From an uncultured Paenibacillus sp. (GTDB taxonomy: Bacteria; Bacillota; Bacilli; Paenibacillales; Paenibacillaceae), in contig CALAWP010000061.1 of the NCBI GenBank assembly GCA_937895345.1, positions 1 through 64,000 on the forward strand: a stretch of DNA of 64,000 bases. The letters run 5' to 3'. Shown here piece by piece: positions 8,006 to 17,654 of the stretch. The stretch's first letter is position 1, and the number at the start of each line of letters is the position of its first letter. A program made the translations under genes and the position numbers. Under the pieces are notes generated by a model, which was not told where the DNA came from, ran no database searches, and saw nothing but the letters and a program-made list of their open reading frames with translations.

Positions 8006-9868
8006 ATGAAGACGGTTCGTTTGACGATGGCGCAAGCGCTGGTCCGGTTTTTGGACCGGCAATATATTTCCGTCGACGGGGTAGAAACGAAGTTTGTGGC
8101 AGGCGTGATGGGCATATTCGGGCACGGCAACGTGACGGGGATCGGCGAGGCGCTGGAAAGAAGCCCGGGTGAGCTTCGGTTCGTCCAGGGCAAAAACGAG
8201 CAGGGCATGGTGCATGCCGCCGCGGCGTACGCCAAGCAGAAGAAGCGCCGGCAAATTTTTGCCTGCACGTCCTCGATCGGACCGGGCGCTCTCAATATGG
8301 TGACGGCGGCCGCGACGGCGACGGTCAACCGGATTCCGGTGCTGCTGCTGCCGGGGGACAACTTCGCTTGCCGCCAGCCCGATCCGGTGCTGCAGCAGCT
8401 CGAGGTGCCGGGCGACTATACGATTTCGGCCGCGGACGCGTTCCGGCCGGTCAGCCGTTATTGGGACCGGATCGTCCGGCCGGAGCAGCTGATGACCGCG
8501 GCGCTGCAGGCGATGCGCGTGCTGACGGATCCGGCGGAGACCGGTGCGGTCACGCTGGCGCTGCCGCAGGATGTGCAAGCGGAGGCGTACGATTACCCCG
8601 AGGCGTTTTTCCGCAAGCGGGTGCACGTCATCGACCGCCGGCCGCCGGCGCCGGATGCGGTGGCGCGCGCCGCGGCGGCGTTCGCCGGCAAGAAGCGGCC
8701 GCTCATCGTGGCGGGCGGAGGCGTCCATTACAGCGGCGCAACGAAGGAGCTTCTCGCATTCGCCTCCGAATTCGGCATACCGGTGGCGGAGACGCAGGCC
8801 GGCAAGAGCGCCGCGCCTTGGAGTCATCCGCTGGCGATGGGCGGCGTCGGGGTTACCGGCACGCTGGCCGCCAACCGGCTCGCCCGGGAAGCCGATCTGA
8901 TTATCGGCGTAGGCACGCGTTATTCCGATTTTACGACGGCGTCCAAATCGGCTTTCGGCAACGGGGAAGCGCAGTTCGTCAACCTGAACGTGAACGGGAT
9001 GGATGCGGCCAAGCTGGACGGCGCGTCCGTGACGGCCGATGCCAAGCTCGGTCTGGCCGCCTTGGCCGAGTCGCTTCGCGCTTCCGGCTACAAGGCCGGC
9101 TACGGCGAAGGGGAGCTTAAGGCGCTCAAGGACGAGTGGACGAAGGAGGCCGACCGGCTGTATGCGGCGGAATGCGCCGACGGAATGTCCCAAACGAGAG
9201 CGCTGGGCGTCGTGAACGAGGAGCTGCAGCCGTCGGACGTCGTCGTATTTGCGGCGGGAAGCCTGCCGGGCGACATGCATCGGCTGTGGCGCGCCGAGGA
9301 GGCCGGCACTTACCATGCGGAATACGGCTTCTCCTGCATGGGATACGAGGTTTCCGGCGCGTTCGGGGCGTCGCTGGCGGAGCCGGACCGCGAAGTGTTC
9401 GCGGTGCTGGGCGACGGCAGCTATCTGATGCTTCACTCGGAGCTGGTGACGAGCCTGCAGGAAGGCGTGAAGCTGACCGCGCTGCTGTTCGACAACCACG
9501 GCTTCCAGTGCATCCACAATTTGCAGCGGGAGCACGGCAGCGACGGCTTCGGCAACGAGTTCCGCTACCGCGCCGAGAGCGGCGGACTGACGGGCGGCTA
9601 TATGCCGATCGACTTTGCGGCGCATGCCCGCAGCATGGGCGCCGCGGCTTACACGGCGAGCACGCCGGAACAACTGCGCGAGGCGCTGAAGGCGGCGCGT
9701 GCGGAAAAAGGGTCCACGCTGATCCATATCCCGGTCCTGCCGGGCACGAACAGCGGCGGCTACGAGTCCTGGTGGCGGGTCGACGTCGCGGAAGTGTCGG
9801 CGAGCGCCAAAGTGCAAGCGGCGCATGAGGCGATGAAGGCGAAGATCGGCAAAGCTTCGCAGCTGTAG
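8006..9868 (+). CDS. iolD: 3D-trihydroxycyclohexane-1,2-dione hydrolase IolD
   Basis: Thiamine-diphosphate enzyme of the acetolactate-synthase fold. IolD opens the ring of 3D-(3,5/4)-trihydroxycyclohexane-1,2-dione to 5-deoxy-D-glucuronate in myo-inositol breakdown. Three domains are visible: the N-terminal cofactor-pairing domain (FVQGKNEQGMVHAAAAYAKQ), a central domain (from about residue 200), and the C-terminal domain with the GDGS thiamine motif near residues 469-472. I chose the ATG at 8006 because GAGGAG lies eight bases upstream; two earlier in-frame ATGs at 7985 and 7988 lack a site. 620 residues. First gene of iolDECAGB. Confidence 0.93.
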   Translation: MKTVRLTMAQALVRFLDRQYISVDGVETKFVAGVMGIFGHGNVTGIGEALERSPGELRFVQGKNEQGMVHAAAAYAKQKKRRQIFACTSSIGPGALNMVTAAATATVNRIPVLLLPGDNFACRQPDPVLQQLEVPGDYTISAADAFRPVSRYWDRIVRPEQLMTAALQAMRVLTDPAETGAVTLALPQDVQAEAYDYPEAFFRKRVHVIDRRPPAPDAVARAAAAFAGKKRPLIVAGGGVHYSGATKELLAFASEFGIPVAETQAGKSAAPWSHPLAMGGVGVTGTLAANRLAREADLIIGVGTRYSDFTTASKSAFGNGEAQFVNLNVNGMDAAKLDGASVTADAKLGLAALAESLRASGYKAGYGEGELKALKDEWTKEADRLYAAECADGMSQTRALGVVNEELQPSDVVVFAAGSLPGDMHRLWRAEEAGTYHAEYGFSCMGYEVSGAFGASLAEPDREVFAVLGDGSYLMLHSELVTSLQEGVKLTALLFDNHGFQCIHNLQREHGSDGFGNEFRYRAESGGLTGGYMPIDFAAHARSMGAAAYTASTPEQLREALKAARAEKGSTLIHIPVLPGTNSGGYESWWRVDVAEVSASAKVQAAHEAMKAKIGKASQL

Positions 9869-9959
9869 AAGCTTATCAAGCCGCGCAAGGCAAGGCTTGC
9901 CGGATGAAAGAAAAGCGGCGCCGCGCTGCTGCGCCGACGACCATATGAGGAGGATTCAC

Positions 9960-10883
9960 ATGGCGGGTTCCTGGGGTTTCAAGCTTGGCGCTCACCCGAT
10001 CAACTGGGTAGGCGAGGATGTGCGCGAGCACGGAGAAAATACGACGTATGAGCAAATTTTGGACGATATTGCAAAGCTCGGCCTGACGGGAACGGAAATG
10101 GGGCGCAAATATCCGAAGGATATCGCCGTTCTGAAGAAGGAGCTGTCCTCCCGGGGTATTCAGCTCGTCTCGCAATGGAAGTCGGTCCTGTTTTCCGATC
10201 CGGCTTACCGCGAGCAGGAATTGGCGGCTTACCGCGAGCACGCGGCGTTTTTGAGCGAAATGGGCAGCAAAGTGATCAGCACGGCGGAAGTGGGAGGCTC
10301 GCTTCATTTCGACCCGCGCCGGACGCCGCACGAGAAGGAAGTGCTGCGGTTGGACGAAGCGGGGTGGCAGTCGCTGGCGGAAGGCTTGAACGCCGCCGGA
10401 CAGATCGCGGCGGAATTCGGCATGAAGCTGACGTACCACCACCATGGCGGAACCGTCGTCGAGCGGCCGGAGGAAATCGACCGGCTGATGGAGCTGACCG
10501 ATCCCCGTTACGTGCATCTGCTGTACGATACGGGCCACGCCTTTTACGGCGGCGCCGATCCGCTGGAGGTGCTGCGCAAGCATTACGGCCGCATCGCTTA
10601 CATTCATCTGAAGGATGTCAGACGCGAGGTGCTGGAGCAGGCGCAGGCGGAAGGCAGCGATTTTGTCGGCTGTATCCGCAGGGGCGTATTCACCGTGCCT
10701 GGCGACGGCTGCATCGATTTCGCCCCGATTATCGCCGAGCTGACGGCGCGCGGCTATGACGGTTGGGCGATGCTGGAGGGCGAGCAGGATCCCGCCAAGG
10801 CGCCGGCGTACGAATACGCCCGCAAAGCGATCGACTATTTGAAAGCATTGCCGGTCTCGTCCGGCGGCGAAAGGAGCGAATAA
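9960..10883 (+). CDS. iolE: Inosose dehydratase IolE
   Basis: TIM-barrel xylose-isomerase-like protein of 307 residues. IolE dehydrates 2-keto-myo-inositol to the trihydroxycyclohexanedione used by IolD. Landmarks are the N-terminal GVHPINW-like segment (LGAHPINWVGED), TYHHHGGTVVERPEEIDRLM and LLYDTGHAFYGG, which carry the metal-binding His, Glu and Asp residues usual in the family. AGGAGG at 9948-9953 is six bases before the ATG at 9960; the longer reading frame from a TTG at 9897 is not needed. Second gene of the iol operon. Confidence 0.93.
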   Translation: MAGSWGFKLGAHPINWVGEDVREHGENTTYEQILDDIAKLGLTGTEMGRKYPKDIAVLKKELSSRGIQLVSQWKSVLFSDPAYREQELAAYREHAAFLSEMGSKVISTAEVGGSLHFDPRRTPHEKEVLRLDEAGWQSLAEGLNAAGQIAAEFGMKLTYHHHGGTVVERPEEIDRLMELTDPRYVHLLYDTGHAFYGGADPLEVLRKHYGRIAYIHLKDVRREVLEQAQAEGSDFVGCIRRGVFTVPGDGCIDFAPIIAELTARGYDGWAMLEGEQDPAKAPAYEYARKAIDYLKALPVSSGGERSE

Positions 10884-10888
10884 GGCGA

Positions 10889-11875
10889 ATGAACGGCATC
10901 CAGTTTGATTCGAGCAAACCTAACGATTTTGTGGCGATCGGCAGGTTGTGCATCGACCTGAACGCAAACGAAATCAACCGCCCGATGGAAGACACGGTTA
11001 CGTTTACGAAATACGTCGGCGGCTCGCCCGCCAACATTTGCATCGGCATGGCGCGACTGGGGCTCAAGACGGGCTTTATCGGCAAGGTGGCGGACGACCA
11101 GATGGGACGGTTTATCGTCCGCTATCTGAAGGACAACGGCATCGCGACAGACAACGTTGTTACGGACGATACCGGGGCGGTGACGGGGCTTGCTTTTACC
11201 GAAATTAAGAGCCCGACGGACTGCAGCATTCTCATGTACAGAGACAATGTCGCCGATTTGAAGCTGACGGCCGGAGAGGTGCGCGAGGAGACGGTCGCCG
11301 GCGCGAAAATGCTGCTCATCTCCGGCACGGCGCTGGCGAAAAGCCCATCCCGCGAGGCGGTGTTCCAGGCGCTTCGGCTCGCCCGCAAGCACGGCGCGGT
11401 CATCGCTTTCGATCTCGACTACCGGCCATATACGTGGACCTCGGACGAAGAAACGGCGGTTTATTATAACCTCGCCGCCGAGTATTGCGACATCATCATC
11501 GGCACGCGCGAGGAATTCGATATGATGGAGCGGATGGATGCGGCCGGCCGGGACGATCATGCGACGGCGGCGGCCTGGTTCGGCCATCGCGCCTCGATCG
11601 TCATTATCAAGCACGGCAAGGAAGGCTCCATCGCTTATGCGAAGGACGGCTCCAGCCATCGCGCCAAAAGCTTCAAGGCGAACGTCATCAAGACGTTCGG
11701 AGCGGGAGACTCTTATGCGGCGGGCTTCCTGTACGGCCTGATGCAAGGCTGGACGATCGCAAACAGCATGGAGTTCGGCAGCGCGGCCGCGGCGATCGTC
11801 GTCTCGAGCCACAGCTGCTCCGACGCGATGCCGACGGCCGAGCAGGTGAAACGGTTTATCGCGGAAAGCGAATAG
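10889..11875 (+). CDS. iolC: 5-dehydro-2-deoxygluconokinase IolC
   Basis: PfkB-family sugar kinase, 328 residues. IolC phosphorylates 2-deoxy-5-keto-D-gluconate in inositol catabolism. The GGSPANICIGMARLGLKTGFIG block and the C-terminal TFGAGDSYAAGFLYGL block with the catalytic Asp are both present. The start at 10889 is five bases after the iolE stop, with AAAGGAG at 10870-10876 inside the end of iolE, so the two are translationally close. The open frame extends back into iolE, but that part encodes no PfkB sequence. Confidence 0.93.
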   Translation: MNGIQFDSSKPNDFVAIGRLCIDLNANEINRPMEDTVTFTKYVGGSPANICIGMARLGLKTGFIGKVADDQMGRFIVRYLKDNGIATDNVVTDDTGAVTGLAFTEIKSPTDCSILMYRDNVADLKLTAGEVREETVAGAKMLLISGTALAKSPSREAVFQALRLARKHGAVIAFDLDYRPYTWTSDEETAVYYNLAAEYCDIIIGTREEFDMMERMDAAGRDDHATAAAWFGHRASIVIIKHGKEGSIAYAKDGSSHRAKSFKANVIKTFGAGDSYAAGFLYGLMQGWTIANSMEFGSAAAAIVVSSHSCSDAMPTAEQVKRFIAESE

Positions 11876-12040
11876 GACAGGGGCAAAAAAGCAAGACGGC
11901 ATAATCGAGCAACGCGCCGGATCGGACCATAAAGACAGCTCCAGCCGATCAAGGCCGTGATCAAGCGTAAATCGGCTGCAATCGTACAATGATTTATTTT
12001 GAAGAAACCTGAAATCCATTACCGAAAGGACGGGCTTACG

Positions 12041-13495
12041 ATGACGACTCAACCCGAAACAATCCTTAATTATATTGGCGGCCAATGGACGCCTTCGACG
12101 TCCGGCAAGACGGAACCGGTCTACAATCCGGCGACGGAAGAAATCATCGGCCATGTGCCGCTTTCTTCGAAGGCGGAGCTGGACGCGGCCGTTCAGGCGG
12201 CGAAGGCGGCTTTCCCGGCCTGGAGCCGGACGGCGGTGCCGCGGCGCGCGCGCGTGCTGTTTAAATATCAGCAGCTTCTCGTCGACCATTGGGAAGAGCT
12301 GGCCCGCATCATTACGAAGGAAAACGGCAAGAGCTACACGGAAGCGTACGGCGAAGTGCAGCGCGGCATCGAATGCGTCGAGTTCGCGGCCGGCGCGCCG
12401 TCGCTCATGATGGGCAAGCAGCTGCCGGACATCGCGACGAATCTAGAGTCGGGCATGTACCGTTACCCGGTCGGCATCGTCGGCGGCATTACGCCGTTCA
12501 ACTTCCCGATGATGGTGCCGTGCTGGATGTTCCCCCTCGCCATCGCGTGCGGCAACGTGTTCGTGCTGAAACCTTCCGAGCGGACGCCGCTGCTGGCTAA
12601 CCGGCTGGCGGAGCTGTTTGCGGAAGCGGGACTTCCGGCCGGCGTGCTCAACGTCGTGCACGGCGCCCATGACGTCGTCAACGGTCTGCTGGAGCATCCG
12701 GACGTGAAGGCGATCTCGTTCGTCGGTTCGCAGCCGGTGGCGGAATATGTGTACAAGACCGGCACGGCCCATGGCAAACGCGTCCAGGCTCTCGCCGGCG
12801 CGAAAAACCATTCGATCGTCATGCCGGATGCCGACCTCGACGCGGCGGTGACGCAAATTACGGCGGCGGCCTTCGGTTCGGCCGGCGAGCGCTGCATGGC
12901 GTGCGCCGTCGTCGTAGCGGTTGGCGACATTGCGGATACGCTGATCGAGAAGCTGAAGGCGGCGGCGGACGCCATCGTCATCGGCAACGGCGCCGACGAA
13001 GGCGTCTTCCTCGGTCCGGTCATTCGCGGCCCGCACAAGGAGCGGACGATCCATTATATCGAAACGGGCGAAAAGGAAGGCGCGCTGCTGCTGCGCGACG
13101 GGCGCAAAGACGCGGCGGCGGGAGACAAAGGGTATTTCGTCGGGCCGACGATCTTCGACGGCGTCACTTGCGACATGAAAATTTGGAAAGACGAAATTTT
13201 TGCGCCGGTATTGTCGATTGCGCGCGTCGATACGCTGGAGGAAGCGATCGAGCTGGCCAACCGTTCCGAGTTTGCGAACGGAGCCTGCCTGTTCACGCAA
13301 GACGGCAGCAACGTGCGCCAGTTCCGCGAAACGATCGATGCGGGCATGCTGGGCATCAACCTGGGCGTCCCGGCGCCGATGGCGTTTTTCCCGTTCTCCG
13401 GCTGGAAACAATCGTTCTACGGCGACTTGCACGCCAACGGTACGGACGGCGTCGAGTTTTTTACAAGAAAGAAAATGGTTACGGCGCGCTGGTAG
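12041..13495 (+). CDS. iolA: Methylmalonate-semialdehyde dehydrogenase IolA
   Basis: CoA-acylating aldehyde dehydrogenase of 484 residues. IolA/MmsA oxidises malonate semialdehyde (or methylmalonate semialdehyde) to acetyl-CoA or propionyl-CoA with NAD. Seen: GGITPFNFPMMVPCWMFPLA, SFVGSQPVAEYVY and the catalytic FGSAGERCMA with Cys285. GAAAGGA lies ten bases before the ATG at 12041. A 165-base gap separates it from iolC; I see no terminator there. It handles the last step of the inositol route, although the aldolase (iolJ) that feeds it is not in the window. Confidence 0.92.
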   Translation: MTTQPETILNYIGGQWTPSTSGKTEPVYNPATEEIIGHVPLSSKAELDAAVQAAKAAFPAWSRTAVPRRARVLFKYQQLLVDHWEELARIITKENGKSYTEAYGEVQRGIECVEFAAGAPSLMMGKQLPDIATNLESGMYRYPVGIVGGITPFNFPMMVPCWMFPLAIACGNVFVLKPSERTPLLANRLAELFAEAGLPAGVLNVVHGAHDVVNGLLEHPDVKAISFVGSQPVAEYVYKTGTAHGKRVQALAGAKNHSIVMPDADLDAAVTQITAAAFGSAGERCMACAVVVAVGDIADTLIEKLKAAADAIVIGNGADEGVFLGPVIRGPHKERTIHYIETGEKEGALLLRDGRKDAAAGDKGYFVGPTIFDGVTCDMKIWKDEIFAPVLSIARVDTLEEAIELANRSEFANGACLFTQDGSNVRQFRETIDAGMLGINLGVPAPMAFFPFSGWKQSFYGDLHANGTDGVEFFTRKKMVTARW

Positions 13496-13538
13496 GCGCG
13501 GTATGACGACATAGAGCGATCGGAAAGGGCGATGACGG

Positions 13539-14576
13539 ATGGGGAAAGTAAAAGTCGGTATTATCGGGGCCGGCCGCATAGGCAAAATACACGCGGATAA
13601 CTTGCAGCGGCTCGCAAACGCGGAGGTGGCGGCGATCAGCGATCCGTTCGCGGACGAAGCGCTGGCCGCCTGGGCGGCGGAGCGCGGCATCGGACAGGTG
13701 AGCAAGGATGCGGAGGATCTGATGAACGATCCGTCCATCGACGCCGTGTTCATCTGTTCGCCGACGGACACGCACGTGCCGCTGATCAAGCGGGCCGCGG
13801 CGGCGGGCAAGCATATCTTCTGCGAGAAGCCGGTCAGCATGGACATCTCGCAGACGAAGGAGGCGCTGGAGGCGGTGCGCGCCGCCGGAGTGAAGCTGCA
13901 GGTCGGCTTCAACCGGCGGTTCGACCATAATTTCAGCCGCGTGCGCGAAATCGTGGAAGGCGGAGAAATCGGCGAGCCGCATATTATTAAAATTACGTCC
14001 CGCGATCCGGCTCCGCCGAGCGAAACGTATATCCGGGCTTCCGGCGGCATCTTTATGGACATGATGATTCACGATTTCGATATGGCGCGTTACGTCAGCG
14101 GACTGGAAGCCGAAGAAATTACGGCCGTCGGCAGCGTGCTGGTCGATCCGGTGTTCGAGCGTTGCGGCGACGTCGATACGGCCGTCGTGACGATCCGCTT
14201 TACGGGCGGGGTCATCGGCATTATCGACAACAGCCGCAAGGCGGTGTACGGCTACGACCAGCGGGTAGAGGTGTTCGGCTCCGGCGGCAGCGTCGCCGTC
14301 GTCAACGATTACCCGAATACGGCCGAGGTGCATACGGCCGAAGGGGTTCGCCGCGACAAGCCGCTGCACTTCTTCCTCGAGCGGTATAACGAGGCGTATA
14401 TCGACGAAACGAGGCAGTTTATCGCCAGCGTCGAGAGCGGCGCGGCCGTGCCGGTCAGCGGCGAAGACGGCCTGCAAGCCGAGCTGATGGCGCTTGCCGC
14501 ACATTGCTCGCTGAAGCTGGGCCGCCCGGTGAAGCTGGCGGAAGCGCTGGATCTGGCGAAGAGCGGCGCGGTTTAA
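13539..14576 (+). CDS. iolG: Inositol 2-dehydrogenase, Gfo/Idh/MocA family
   Basis: NAD-dependent oxidoreductase of 345 residues. Rossmann motif GIIGAGRIGKIHADNL at the N-terminus, CEKPVSMD with the conserved Lys-Pro near residue 97, and SGGIFMDMMIHDFDMARYV with the catalytic Asp/His region. The position inside the iol operon supports myo-inositol 2-dehydrogenase (IolG), the first step to 2-keto-myo-inositol; members of this family also act on related polyols. AAAGGG nine bases upstream supports the ATG. Between iolA and iolB. Confidence 0.88.
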   Translation: MGKVKVGIIGAGRIGKIHADNLQRLANAEVAAISDPFADEALAAWAAERGIGQVSKDAEDLMNDPSIDAVFICSPTDTHVPLIKRAAAAGKHIFCEKPVSMDISQTKEALEAVRAAGVKLQVGFNRRFDHNFSRVREIVEGGEIGEPHIIKITSRDPAPPSETYIRASGGIFMDMMIHDFDMARYVSGLEAEEITAVGSVLVDPVFERCGDVDTAVVTIRFTGGVIGIIDNSRKAVYGYDQRVEVFGSGGSVAVVNDYPNTAEVHTAEGVRRDKPLHFFLERYNEAYIDETRQFIASVESGAAVPVSGEDGLQAELMALAAHCSLKLGRPVKLAEALDLAKSGAV

Positions 14577-14614
14577 GTCCGATTGACGGAACGGAAAAGT
14601 AAGGAAAGGAAAGG

Positions 14615-15442
14615 ATGATGGCAATGAGTTCAACGAGCTCGAAGCTGATTGTGCCCGAAGCGGCGGTTCCCGCCGCCGACGGCGTAGTGCTGGAAGTGAC
14701 GCCGGAATCGGCCGGCTGGCAATATGTCGGTTATGCGACCGTCCGGCTGCAGGCGGGACAAACGTTCGTCCGGGAAACCGGAGAGAAGGAAGTTTGTCTG
14801 GTACTGCTGGGCGGACGCTGCGGCGTCAAGACGGCGGAGCGGGAATGGGCGGCCATCGGCGGCCGGACGAGCCCGTTTGACGAGGAGCCTCCTTACGCCG
14901 TTTATGTGCCGGCCGGAGACCGTTACGAGGTAACGGCGCTGACCGATCTCGAATTCGGCGTATGCTCGGCGCCGGCTTCCGGCAAGCTGCCGGCGCGGCT
15001 CATCGAGCCGGGCGACGTCAAGGTCGAGGTGCGGGGCAGCGGAAGCATGGAGAGGATCGTCCGCAACATTTTGATGGAATCGTCGGAAGCGGAAAGCTTG
15101 CTCGTCGTGGAAGTGATCACGCCGGAGGGACATTGGTCCAGCTATCCGCCGCACAAGCATGACCGCGACGCGCTGCCGGACGAATCGTTTCTGGAGGAAA
15201 CGTATTACTTCAAGGTGAAACCCGAGCAAGGATTTGCCATCCAGCGCGTCTACACGGACGATCGCTCGCTGGACGAGACGCTGACCGTGATGAACGGACA
15301 GACGGTGCTCGTGCCGAAGGGCTACCATCCCGTTTCGGCCCCGGCCGGCTACGAGGTCTATTATTTGAACGTTATGGCCGGTCCCGTGCGGACCTGGAAA
15401 ATTCACAACGATCCCGATCACGAATGGCTGCTGAAAAAGTAA
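14615..15442 (+). CDS. iolB: 5-deoxy-glucuronate isomerase IolB
   Basis: Bicupin protein of about 275 residues. IolB converts 5-deoxy-D-glucuronate to 2-deoxy-5-keto-D-gluconate for IolC. Seen: WSSYPPHKHDRDALPDESFL with the metal-binding His residues, EETYYFKV, and the late QTVLVPKGYHPVSAPAGYEVYYLNVMAG. Three in-frame ATGs at 14615, 14618 and 14624 follow a purine-rich AAGGAAAGGAAAGG; the third has the best spacing, so the protein may begin MSSTSS. Last recognisable gene of the iol operon, followed by a terminator. Confidence 0.92.
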   Translation: MMAMSSTSSKLIVPEAAVPAADGVVLEVTPESAGWQYVGYATVRLQAGQTFVRETGEKEVCLVLLGGRCGVKTAEREWAAIGGRTSPFDEEPPYAVYVPAGDRYEVTALTDLEFGVCSAPASGKLPARLIEPGDVKVEVRGSGSMERIVRNILMESSEAESLLVVEVITPEGHWSSYPPHKHDRDALPDESFLEETYYFKVKPEQGFAIQRVYTDDRSLDETLTVMNGQTVLVPKGYHPVSAPAGYEVYYLNVMAGPVRTWKIHNDPDHEWLLKK

Positions 15443-15497
15443 CGGTTTGAACAGAGGCCGCCAGTTTTTGCGGAAAGACTTGGGGTTGCGAGACGAG

Positions 15498-15530
15498 ACT
15501 GCCGATTCGCCGGAGCTAATCGGCAGTTTT
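15498..15530 (+). terminator. Terminator closing the iol operon
   Basis: Ten-base stem ACTGCCGATT at 15498-15507 pairs with 15518-15527, followed by TTTT. It separates iolB from the next gene, so that gene may have its own promoter or depend on read-through. Confidence 0.8.
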
Positions 15531-15600
15531 CGTGCGAAAAGTTGTGCTTGAACGGTTGCGGACGGCGGCGGATTTTATTCCCGGAAAGGATCGATAGGCG

Positions 15601-17304
15601 ATGAGCGCGATGTTGGAAAAGATGACGGAGGAGCAGCGGTTTCTCGTTCGGCAGTCGATGGAGCATATGGACCGCTATTACGACGAGTCGATGGGTCTTC
15701 TGCTGAACAGCGAGGACGGGGAATTGACCAGACATTCTACACGGGGCAGCTCCCACTATGCGGTCGGATTGCTGCTGCGCGGGGCGCCCGGCGATTTCGA
15801 GAGAGCGTGCCGGGTGATGGAACGGGTGCTCGACATGCAGTTCGACTGTCCGGACGAGATTTATCACGGAACGTTCCGGACGTCCCCTCAGGCGGGTCAT
15901 CCGCCCGCCGGCAATTATCCATGGCGGTCGCTTGGCCAGGGGCACGCTTATTTTTTGGCTTCGACGTTTGAAAAGATCTCGGCGGCGTTTCTGGAGTCTG
16001 CCATAGGCGGCGCGCGGACGGGCATTCCTGCGGATGCGGACCGGGAAGCGATCCGCGAAGCGCTGGAGGCGGCCGTCGATGCGGTGCTGCCGCCGGTCTG
16101 GAAGAGCTACGACCCGAATTGGCGGGAGTTTATCGCTTGCTCGTTTGCCGTTATTTTGGAGCTGTTCGAAGCGTCGCTGCCCGAGGCGTTAGTTGCTCGG
16201 ATCGACCGGGCGATGAAGCTGGCGGTGGAAGGATCGATCGCAAGGCGGCAGTCCGATGCGGTCCCGATGAACACGAATATCGAACTGATGCATCTGTTCA
16301 TTTGCGATTATTACGGTTCGAGATACGAGGATGCCGCTTGGCTGGAGCATGCCGGACGCGAGGCGGCGGCTTTTGTCGAGTCGTTCCGCGAGTTCGGCTC
16401 GTTCGCCGAATTCAACACCACGACCTACTACGGCGTCGACTTGACCGTGCTGGGGCTCATTCGCCAATACGGCAAATCCGATAGCGTCACCGTCATGGGC
16501 CGCGATGTCGAACAAGGGCTGTGGCGCAATATCGCGCTTTATTACAATGCCAATCTCGAAAATATGTCCGGTCCGTTCTCCCGCGCTTACGAGATGGAAA
16601 TGCTCGGACACAGCTCGGTGGGGGTATTCATCTATCTGGCGCTCGGGCGCGGTTACGAGCATTTGGCCGGCATCAACTGCGAGAGCGGCCACGACCCGAT
16701 CATCGCGCTGGCCGGCGTCGAGGTTCCGGAGGACGTGCTCCCCGTCTTGAAGTCGCATCCGGGCGACCGTTATGTGGAAAAGCGGTTCCGCGAATTGTGC
16801 GAGCGGGACAAGCCGGGCCATAACCGCAATTTGTGCACGGCTTCCGCTTGGATCGAGTCGAGCCGGATGATCGGAGCGATGTCGGGCAGCCGCAACACGA
16901 ACGGCCAAATGCACCCGGCGACGATCCATTGGATGACGGAGAGCGGCGACAAATATTACTTGCGGCTGCTTCGCCGATTGCCGGGCGAGAGCTGGAACAG
17001 CCATTTGCGCGGCATTGCCTTCGAGGCGTCGGCGTCCAAAGATGGGTTAGGCGTTGACGTGGAGCTGCGGACGGACAGGGATATCGAAGTATATTTCGAA
17101 ATTACGGGCCCCGGCGTCGAAGCTTCGGCTATTTCGGAATCAAGCTGGCAGTTTCCGGGACTTGCGCTGGACGTGGAGGCGGACGCCCCCGTACCGGCGG
17201 TCAGAGTGGAGAAAGGTTTGGCGGAGATCGTATACGTGCACCGTGCAGCCCAAGGCAGCTTGGCGCCCGGTCATATGCGATTCAAGCTGACGGTTCGGAC
17301 GTAG
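15601..17304 (+). CDS. Large protein of unknown function, possible alpha-toroid carbohydrate enzyme
   Basis: 567 residues; I do not recognise a named family. The first 400 residues are mainly helical with repeated Trp/Tyr-rich segments (GHPPAGNYPWRSLGQGHAYF, ELMHLFICDYYGSRYE, FNTTTYYGVDLTVLGLIRQYG), resembling alpha/alpha toroids of lyases and glycosidases. The last 130 residues look beta-rich. No signal peptide. GGAAAGGA lies 11 bases before the ATG. It follows the iol operon in the same direction after a terminator, so a link to inositol or a glycosylated polyol is only a guess. The last 14 codons are the first unit of a three-copy tandem duplication that continues past the stop. Confidence 0.6.
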   Translation: MSAMLEKMTEEQRFLVRQSMEHMDRYYDESMGLLLNSEDGELTRHSTRGSSHYAVGLLLRGAPGDFERACRVMERVLDMQFDCPDEIYHGTFRTSPQAGHPPAGNYPWRSLGQGHAYFLASTFEKISAAFLESAIGGARTGIPADADREAIREALEAAVDAVLPPVWKSYDPNWREFIACSFAVILELFEASLPEALVARIDRAMKLAVEGSIARRQSDAVPMNTNIELMHLFICDYYGSRYEDAAWLEHAGREAAAFVESFREFGSFAEFNTTTYYGVDLTVLGLIRQYGKSDSVTVMGRDVEQGLWRNIALYYNANLENMSGPFSRAYEMEMLGHSSVGVFIYLALGRGYEHLAGINCESGHDPIIALAGVEVPEDVLPVLKSHPGDRYVEKRFRELCERDKPGHNRNLCTASAWIESSRMIGAMSGSRNTNGQMHPATIHWMTESGDKYYLRLLRRLPGESWNSHLRGIAFEASASKDGLGVDVELRTDRDIEVYFEITGPGVEASAISESSWQFPGLALDVEADAPVPAVRVEKGLAEIVYVHRAAQGSLAPGHMRFKLTVRT

Positions 17305-17387
17305 TCGTCCGGGCAAATGCGATTCGAGCCGACGGTCTGTCGCAATCGTCCCGGCATATTCGATTCAAACCGGCCGTTCGGTCGCAG
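17263..17387 (+). repeat. Three-copy tandem duplication of a gene end, about 42 bases
   Basis: Units start near 17263, 17305 and 17346 (periods 42 and 41). The first contains the last 14 codons of the preceding gene; the next two lie downstream of the stop and have drifted. Landmarks are CGATTC at 17278, 17320 and 17361. The rest of 17388-17654 holds no gene I can support. Confidence 0.7.
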
Positions 17388-17654
17388 CCGGCTCGGGCAG
17401 CGCTTGGCGAACGGAATGAGCAGACCTCAACCGTAAGGCTTATCCCATAAGCGTTCGGAACCCGGAAAGTATGGTAAGATCCGATGCAAAGCTTGGGGAA
17501 CGCTCCGGTTGAGGCCGGCCATTTTATACTTGTATGCGCTTGCAGTTTAGCAGGGGGGCGGCTTCTATGGCCGCGGCGTTGGTTTACTCTTTGCTGTACA
17601 GGCTGTCAATCGCGGCAGACTTACAGGTTGAAAGACTCGGCGTATTATAGCTGC

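Noticed and set aside
7895..9826. Antisense open frame of 643 residues opposite iolD
   Set aside because: Arg/His/Gly-rich composition without domains; iolD is unmistakable on the plus strand.
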